A stretch of DNA of 16,150 nt from Solobacterium sp. (lineage in GTDB: Bacteria; Bacillota_I; Bacilli_A; Erysipelotrichales; Erysipelotrichaceae): the NCBI GenBank assembly GCA_017543005.1, contig JAFWEA010000098.1, positions 1-16,150 on the forward strand, written 5' to 3'. The notes below the pieces were generated by a model. The model saw only the letters and a program-made list of their open reading frames with translations. It searched no databases and had not been told where the DNA came from. Below, in pieces: positions 12,978 to 16,150 of this stretch (the stretch's first letter is position 1; each line of letters begins with the position of its first letter). Both the position numbers and the translations under genes were made by a program.

Positions 12978-14486
12978 TTATTCGGATATTTCCTCTTCTG
13001 CCTTGATCCGGCGGCCGCAGAGATCGGTCAGCATCGCAATCCGGTCGGCCAGTTCATCACTGTAAGCACCCGGCTGTACCCGCCATACCCAGTTGTTGCC
13101 AAGGGTGGACGGGGTATTCATGCGGGCTTCACTGCCCAGGCCGAGGAAGTCCTGCAGCTGAATAATTGCGATCCTGGCCACACTGGTATAAGCCGTACGG
13201 ATCATGCCCCAGTGATACCCTTCCCATTCATTCAGGCCCATGTACATCCGGGCCAGATCCGTGCTCTCCTCCGGCATGCTGGCCATCCAGCCCTGAATCG
13301 TGTCGTTGTCATGCGTACCGGCATAGACAACGCAGTTTTCCGTGTAATTGTGCGGCAGATAGTCATTGTCGGGATCATCCGGATCAAAGGCAAATTCCAG
13401 CACCTTCATGCCGGGATAGCCGGTTTCCTTGAGCATCTCCAGCACATCCGGAGTCAGAAAGCCGAGATCTTCGGCAATGATCTTCATGCCCGGCAGCTGT
13501 GCTTCCACCGTCCGGAAAAAGTCAATGCCTGGGCCTTTCTTCCAGACCCCGTTGCGGGCGGTATCCTCACCGGCCGGAATGGCATAATAGCCGGCAAAGC
13601 CGCGGAAATGGTCAATGCGCAGAACGTCATAGAACCGCAGCTGCTGGCGGATTCTCGCAATCCACCAAGCATAGCCGTCCTTCTTCAGGGCCCGCCAATT
13701 GTACAGCGGATTGCCCCACAGCTGTCCGTCCGCGGAGAACCCGTCCGGCGGACAGCCGGCCACATCTTTCGGTTTCCCGTTCCGGTCCAGCTGGAAGATG
13801 CCCGGGGAAGCCCACGCCTCCACACTGTCCGGGGCCACATAGATCGGCAGGTCACCGATGATCTCAATGCCCCGCTGACCGGCATACTGCTTCAGGGATG
13901 TCCACTGCATGAAGAACAGATACTGCACCCCCTGCCAGAACATCACTTCATCTTCGTGCTCAGCCGCAAACCGCTCCAGTTCCTTTGCGTCGTGGCGGCG
14001 CAGTTTGTCCGGCCACTGCTGATAGGGTTTGCCGTCATATACCTTCTTGGCTGTCATGAACAGGGCATAGTCCTGCAGCCAGTCCTTTTCCCGGTCAGCA
14101 AACTGTCTGACCCGCCACGAATTCTCATCCAGCAGCCGCTTCACGGCACTCCGCAGCACCATGTACCGGTACTCATAGAGGGCATGATAGTCGACCCGGC
14201 CCGGGTCAAAGCCCCAGAACAGCCATTCGTATTCTTCTTTTTCCAGCAGACCGCGCTCTGCCAGCATGTCCAGATCGATGTAATACGGATTGCCGGCAAA
14301 AGACGAAAAACAGGAATACGGCGAGTCCCCGTATCCGGTCGGTCCCAGCGGCAGGATCTGCCAGTATTTCTGTCCGGCGCGGGCCAGAAAATCAATGAAT
14401 TTCCGGGCCTGAGAGCCCATAGTGCCGATGCCGTACGGGCCGTCCAGCGCACTGAGCGGCATCAGTATTCCTGCCGATCTTTCCAT
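12978..14486 (-). CDS. malQ: 4-alpha-glucanotransferase (amylomaltase, GH77), 502 aa
   Basis: Transfers alpha-1,4-glucan segments between maltodextrins, in the cytoplasm. GH77 signatures: N-terminal MERSAGILMPLSAL, QILPLGPTGYGDSPYSCFSSFAGNP (43-67), DLPIYVAPDSVEAW (212-225), nucleophile Asp292 in VLRIDHFRGF, acid/base Glu339 in KIIAEDLGFLT, and the third carboxylate Asp393 in YAGTHDNDTIQGW. Length is that of typical bacterial amylomaltases (about 500). The frame is open to 14696, but AGGAGG at 14496-14501 lies 9 bases before the ATG at 14486 and only 3 before the one at 14492, so 14486 is chosen. A hairpin-forming repeat lies in the leader. No clear terminator separates malQ from the tRNA unit downstream. 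The CUT1 sugar permease at the right edge suggests a shared role in maltodextrin use. Confidence 0.95.
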   Translation of the reverse strand: MERSAGILMPLSALDGPYGIGTMGSQARKFIDFLARAGQKYWQILPLGPTGYGDSPYSCFSSFAGNPYYIDLDMLAERGLLEKEEYEWLFWGFDPGRVDYHALYEYRYMVLRSAVKRLLDENSWRVRQFADREKDWLQDYALFMTAKKVYDGKPYQQWPDKLRRHDAKELERFAAEHEDEVMFWQGVQYLFFMQWTSLKQYAGQRGIEIIGDLPIYVAPDSVEAWASPGIFQLDRNGKPKDVAGCPPDGFSADGQLWGNPLYNWRALKKDGYAWWIARIRQQLRFYDVLRIDHFRGFAGYYAIPAGEDTARNGVWKKGPGIDFFRTVEAQLPGMKIIAEDLGFLTPDVLEMLKETGYPGMKVLEFAFDPDDPDNDYLPHNYTENCVVYAGTHDNDTIQGWMASMPEESTDLARMYMGLNEWEGYHWGMIRTAYTSVARIAIIQLQDFLGLGSEARMNTPSTLGNNWVWRVQPGAYSDELADRIAMLTDLCGRRIKAEEEISE

Positions 14487-14495
14487 ATCCATGAT

Positions 14496-14501
14496 CCTCC
14501 T
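14496..14501 (-). promoter_or_regulatory. malQ ribosome binding site that decides the start
   Basis: A perfect AGGAGG with 9-nt spacing to the ATG at 14486 (MERS...) but 3-nt spacing to the alternative ATG at 14492 (MDMERS...), favouring the former. Confidence 0.75.
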
Positions 14502-14509
14502 GAATCCGG

Positions 14510-14528
14510 CGGAAACACTTGGTTTCCG
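14510..14528. repeat. 7-bp inverted repeat in the malQ leader
   Basis: CGGAAAC-ACTTG-GTTTCCG is perfect over 7 bp. It sits a few bases after the predicted malQ transcription start and just before the ribosome site, so it could be an operator or an mRNA 5' stem-loop. Confidence 0.5.
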
Positions 14529-14538
14529 GTCTCTTTTT

Positions 14539-14544
14539 ATTGTA
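14539..14544 (-). promoter_or_regulatory. Candidate malQ -10 element
   Basis: TACAAT on the minus strand, giving a leader of about 45 nt. The sequence 17 bp upstream is a poor -35, consistent with a promoter needing an activator, or with a misidentified element. Confidence 0.4.
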
Positions 14545-14600
14545 CTCCATCCGGCCTCTTTCTGCGCTGTTTTCCGGCTGTCAGTCGAACAAATAACGGC

Positions 14601-14624
14601 GGCTCTTTGTAGTACAATAGAGCC
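14601..14624. promoter_or_regulatory. Near-perfect palindrome covering the rarA -10
   Basis: Outer arms GGCTCT/AGAGCC and inner arms TTGT/ACAA pair around AGT with a single bulged T. The candidate rarA -10 TACAAT (14613-14618, plus strand) is inside it; no good -35 is seen. Looks like an operator or a 5' hairpin. Confidence 0.45.
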
Positions 14625-14637
14625 GTGAGGAAATACT

Positions 14638-15978
14638 ATGGAACAGAGTTCTTTATTTGATAATCGGGCGACCACCACGCCGCTGGCTGACCGCATGCGG
14701 CCGGAAACGCTCGAAGACTATGCCGGCCAGCGCCAGCTGATCTCTGAAGGCAAGATCCTGCGCCGGATGATTGACCGCGATGAAGTGCAGTCCATGATCT
14801 TCTGGGGCCCTCCGGGAGTCGGCAAGACCACCCTGGCCCGCATCATCGCCACAACCACCAAGGCCCGGTTCATCAACTTCTCCGCTGTCACCAGCGGCAT
14901 CAAGGAAATCAAGGATGTCATGGCCAAGGCCGAACAGAACCGCTCGCTCGGCACCAAGACCATTGTTTTCGTGGATGAAATCCATCGCTTCAACAAAGCC
15001 CAGCAGGATGCCTTCCTGCCCTATGTTGAGCGCGGTTCCATCATTCTGATCGGGGCCACCACCGAGAATCCGTCGTTTGAGATCAACTCGGCCCTTTTGT
15101 CCCGCTGCAAGGTGTTTGTCCTGGAGGCCCTTTCGACCGATGACCTGGTCTGGCTGCTGAAGCGGGCCATTTCCGATCCGCGCGGCTTCGGGGAATGGCA
15201 GATCACGATCTCCGATGATGACCTGGAACTGATTGCCCGCTATGCCAACGGCGATGCCCGGACGGCCCTGAACACGCTGGAACTGGCGGTCATGAACGGT
15301 GACGGCAACGGCAAGGAGTCCCATGTCACCCGGGAAACCATCCAGCAGTGCATCTCCGGCAAGACCCTGCTCTATGACAAAAAAGGCGAAGAACACTACA
15401 ACCTGATCTCCGCCCTGCATAAATCCATGCGCAACAGTGATGTCGACGCAGCCGTATACTGGCTGGCCCGCATGCTGGAAGCCGGTGAGGATCCCCTGTA
15501 CGTTGCCAGACGCATTGTCCGGTTTGCCTCGGAGGATGTCGGCATGGCCGATTCCCGGTGTCTCGGTGTCTGCATCGATGCCTATCAGGCCTGTCAGTTC
15601 CTCGGCATGCCGGAATGCAGCGTGCATCTGACCCATGCGGTTGTCTTCTGTTCCCTGGCCCCGAAGTCCAATGCGCTGGAAGTGGCCTACAACACGGCCA
15701 AGGCCGACGCCCTTGAGATGCTGGATGAGCCGGTGCCCCTGCAGATCCGCAACGCGCCGACTTCCCTGATGAAGGATCTCGGCTATGGCAAGGATTACGT
15801 CTACGCCCATGACACGGTCGACAAGCTGAGCACCATGCAGTGCCTGCCGGACTCCCTGGTCGGACGCACCTATTACAATCCCACGGAACAGGGTGTCGAA
15901 AAGCGGGTCAAGGAACGAAAAGAACAGATCACTGCCTGGAAAAAGGCACATCTGGAAATGGAAAAGAAGAAGCGCTAA
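14638..15978 (+). CDS. rarA: Replication-associated recombination protein A (RarA/MgsA), AAA+ ATPase, 446 aa
   Basis: AAA+ ATPase of the RarA/MgsA/WRNIP1 family, acting at stalled replication forks. Visible: N-terminal PLADRMRPETLEDYAGQ (15-31), Walker A GPPGVGKTT (57-65), Walker B VFVDEIHRFNKAQQD (110-124), sensor 1 GATTENPSFEIN (139-150), arginine finger in LLSRCKVF (Arg156), sensor 2 region YANGDARTALNTLE, and the C-terminal tetramerisation part with HYNLISALHKSMRNSDVDAAVYWLARML and ARRIVRFASEDVG. Length is normal. The start at 14638 has GTGAGGAAAT upstream. It diverges from malQ across about 150 bp and ends at a bidirectional terminator. Its initiation region overlaps a palindrome. Confidence 0.95.
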   Translation: MEQSSLFDNRATTTPLADRMRPETLEDYAGQRQLISEGKILRRMIDRDEVQSMIFWGPPGVGKTTLARIIATTTKARFINFSAVTSGIKEIKDVMAKAEQNRSLGTKTIVFVDEIHRFNKAQQDAFLPYVERGSIILIGATTENPSFEINSALLSRCKVFVLEALSTDDLVWLLKRAISDPRGFGEWQITISDDDLELIARYANGDARTALNTLELAVMNGDGNGKESHVTRETIQQCISGKTLLYDKKGEEHYNLISALHKSMRNSDVDAAVYWLARMLEAGEDPLYVARRIVRFASEDVGMADSRCLGVCIDAYQACQFLGMPECSVHLTHAVVFCSLAPKSNALEVAYNTAKADALEMLDEPVPLQIRNAPTSLMKDLGYGKDYVYAHDTVDKLSTMQCLPDSLVGRTYYNPTEQGVEKRVKERKEQITAWKKAHLEMEKKKR

Positions 15979-15984
15979 AGAAAA

Positions 15985-16011
15985 AATCTGCTGGAAACAG
16001 CAGATTCTTTT
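15985..16011. terminator. Bidirectional intrinsic terminator between rarA and the ABC permease gene
   Basis: AATCTGCTG-GAAA-CAGCAGATT followed by CTTTT on the plus strand and by six T on the minus strand: a 9-bp stem with a GNRA-type loop serving both convergent genes. Confidence 0.85.
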
Positions 16012-16015
16012 CGTA

Positions 16016-16150
16016 TCAGCCCTTGATGCCGGTTTCGCCGCCGATCCCGTTGATGAACCATTTCTGGGTAAAGGCGAACAGCACCAGCAGCGGTACGACA
16101 ACAACCGCCGAAGCCGCCATGACCAGCGCCCACTCCGTACCATAGGCACC
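16016..16150 (-). CDS. CUT1-type carbohydrate ABC transporter permease (MalG-like), C-terminal 44 residues
   Basis: Only the end of the gene is in the window. The frame reads GAYGTEWALVMAASAVVVVP, a last membrane helix, then LFAFTQKWFINGIGGETGIKG and TGA. The FxQKWFINGI...GIKG ending is characteristic of the MalG/LacG/UgpE inner-membrane subunit of CUT1 sugar importers. Sugar specificity cannot be told from this fragment; maltodextrin would fit the nearby malQ, but rarA stands between them. Confidence 0.85.
   Translation of the reverse strand, partial: GAYGTEWALVMAASAVVVVPLLVLFAFTQKWFINGIGGETGIKG

Noticed and set aside
14565..14580. A catabolite-responsive (cre) or LacI-type operator upstream of malQ
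   Set aside because: TG...CCGG...CA symmetry is limited to the ends and centre, and the internal positions do not fit the consensus.
14584..14599. A LexA (CGAAC-N4-GTTCG) box before rarA
   Set aside because: Only the first half-site CGAAC is present; the second half does not match.
13212..16149. Long antisense frames opposite malQ (466 codons) and rarA (498 codons)
   Set aside because: Both are shadows of strongly conserved genes; their translations show no recognisable motif.
1..16150. Mobile elements, CRISPR arrays, replication origins, rRNA
   Set aside because: No transposase, integrase, phage gene, direct-repeat array, DnaA-box cluster or rRNA sequence was seen. The tRNA genes are not flanked by visible attachment-site duplications, apart from the inverted repeat reported separately.

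Overview
The window comes from an anaerobic member of the Bacillota with a fairly G+C-rich genome. A class such as Erysipelotrichia fits the protein styles, but I infer this from family resemblance and cannot prove it. Supporting signs are strong AGGAGG-type ribosome sites, sigma-A style promoters with 16-17 bp spacers, compact hairpin/T-tract terminators, tRNA genes that encode CCA, and an oxygen-sensitive 2-hydroxyacyl-CoA dehydratase activator. There are 15 protein genes (two cut by the window edges) and three tRNAs. I see no insertion sequence, phage gene, CRISPR array or rRNA.

Layout. At the left edge, on the minus strand, a C39/papain-like cysteine peptidase-fold protein (605-1246) precedes the N-terminus of an acyl-CoA dehydratase activase (1-572). 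A terminator at 1327-1350 separates these from a minus-strand pair: a TIGR01212-type radical SAM protein followed by a TRIC/UPF0126 membrane protein. Divergent from that pair is a uracil permease (3191-4531), then a DUF2974 alpha/beta-hydrolase (4598-5707). A convergent uridine-kinase-family P-loop protein follows (5733-6317). Next on the plus strand come tRNA-Gly(CCC) and mutY, whose promoter appears to place the transcription start at the start codon.

The middle is a minus-strand series. A three-gene operon of a membrane-anchored phosphodiester glycosidase (NAGPA) protein, an unknown membrane-anchored NTF2-like protein and uridine phosphorylase (12624 down to 9797) reads, through a weak hairpin, towards a solitary DUF262-DUF1524 restriction-type nuclease (7592-9748). 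The nuclease gene overlaps the end of mutY tail to tail. Upstream of the operon are tRNA-Glu and tRNA-Trp under one strong promoter. That promoter is bracketed by a perfect 11-bp inverted repeat.

The right part holds malQ (minus) diverging from rarA (plus), then the C-terminus of a CUT1-type sugar ABC permease (minus) beyond a bidirectional terminator. Three themes emerge: pyrimidine salvage (uracil permease, uridine kinase-like protein, uridine phosphorylase, in separate transcription units), alpha-glucan use (MalQ and probably the ABC permease), and genome maintenance or defence (MutY, RarA, DUF262 nuclease). Most of the window is ordinary chromosome. The items most worth a second look are the DUF262 nuclease with its leaky upstream terminator, the tRNA-Gly with C at position 55, the inverted repeat around the tRNA promoter, the palindrome over the rarA -10, and the NAGPA/unknown/uridine phosphorylase operon.
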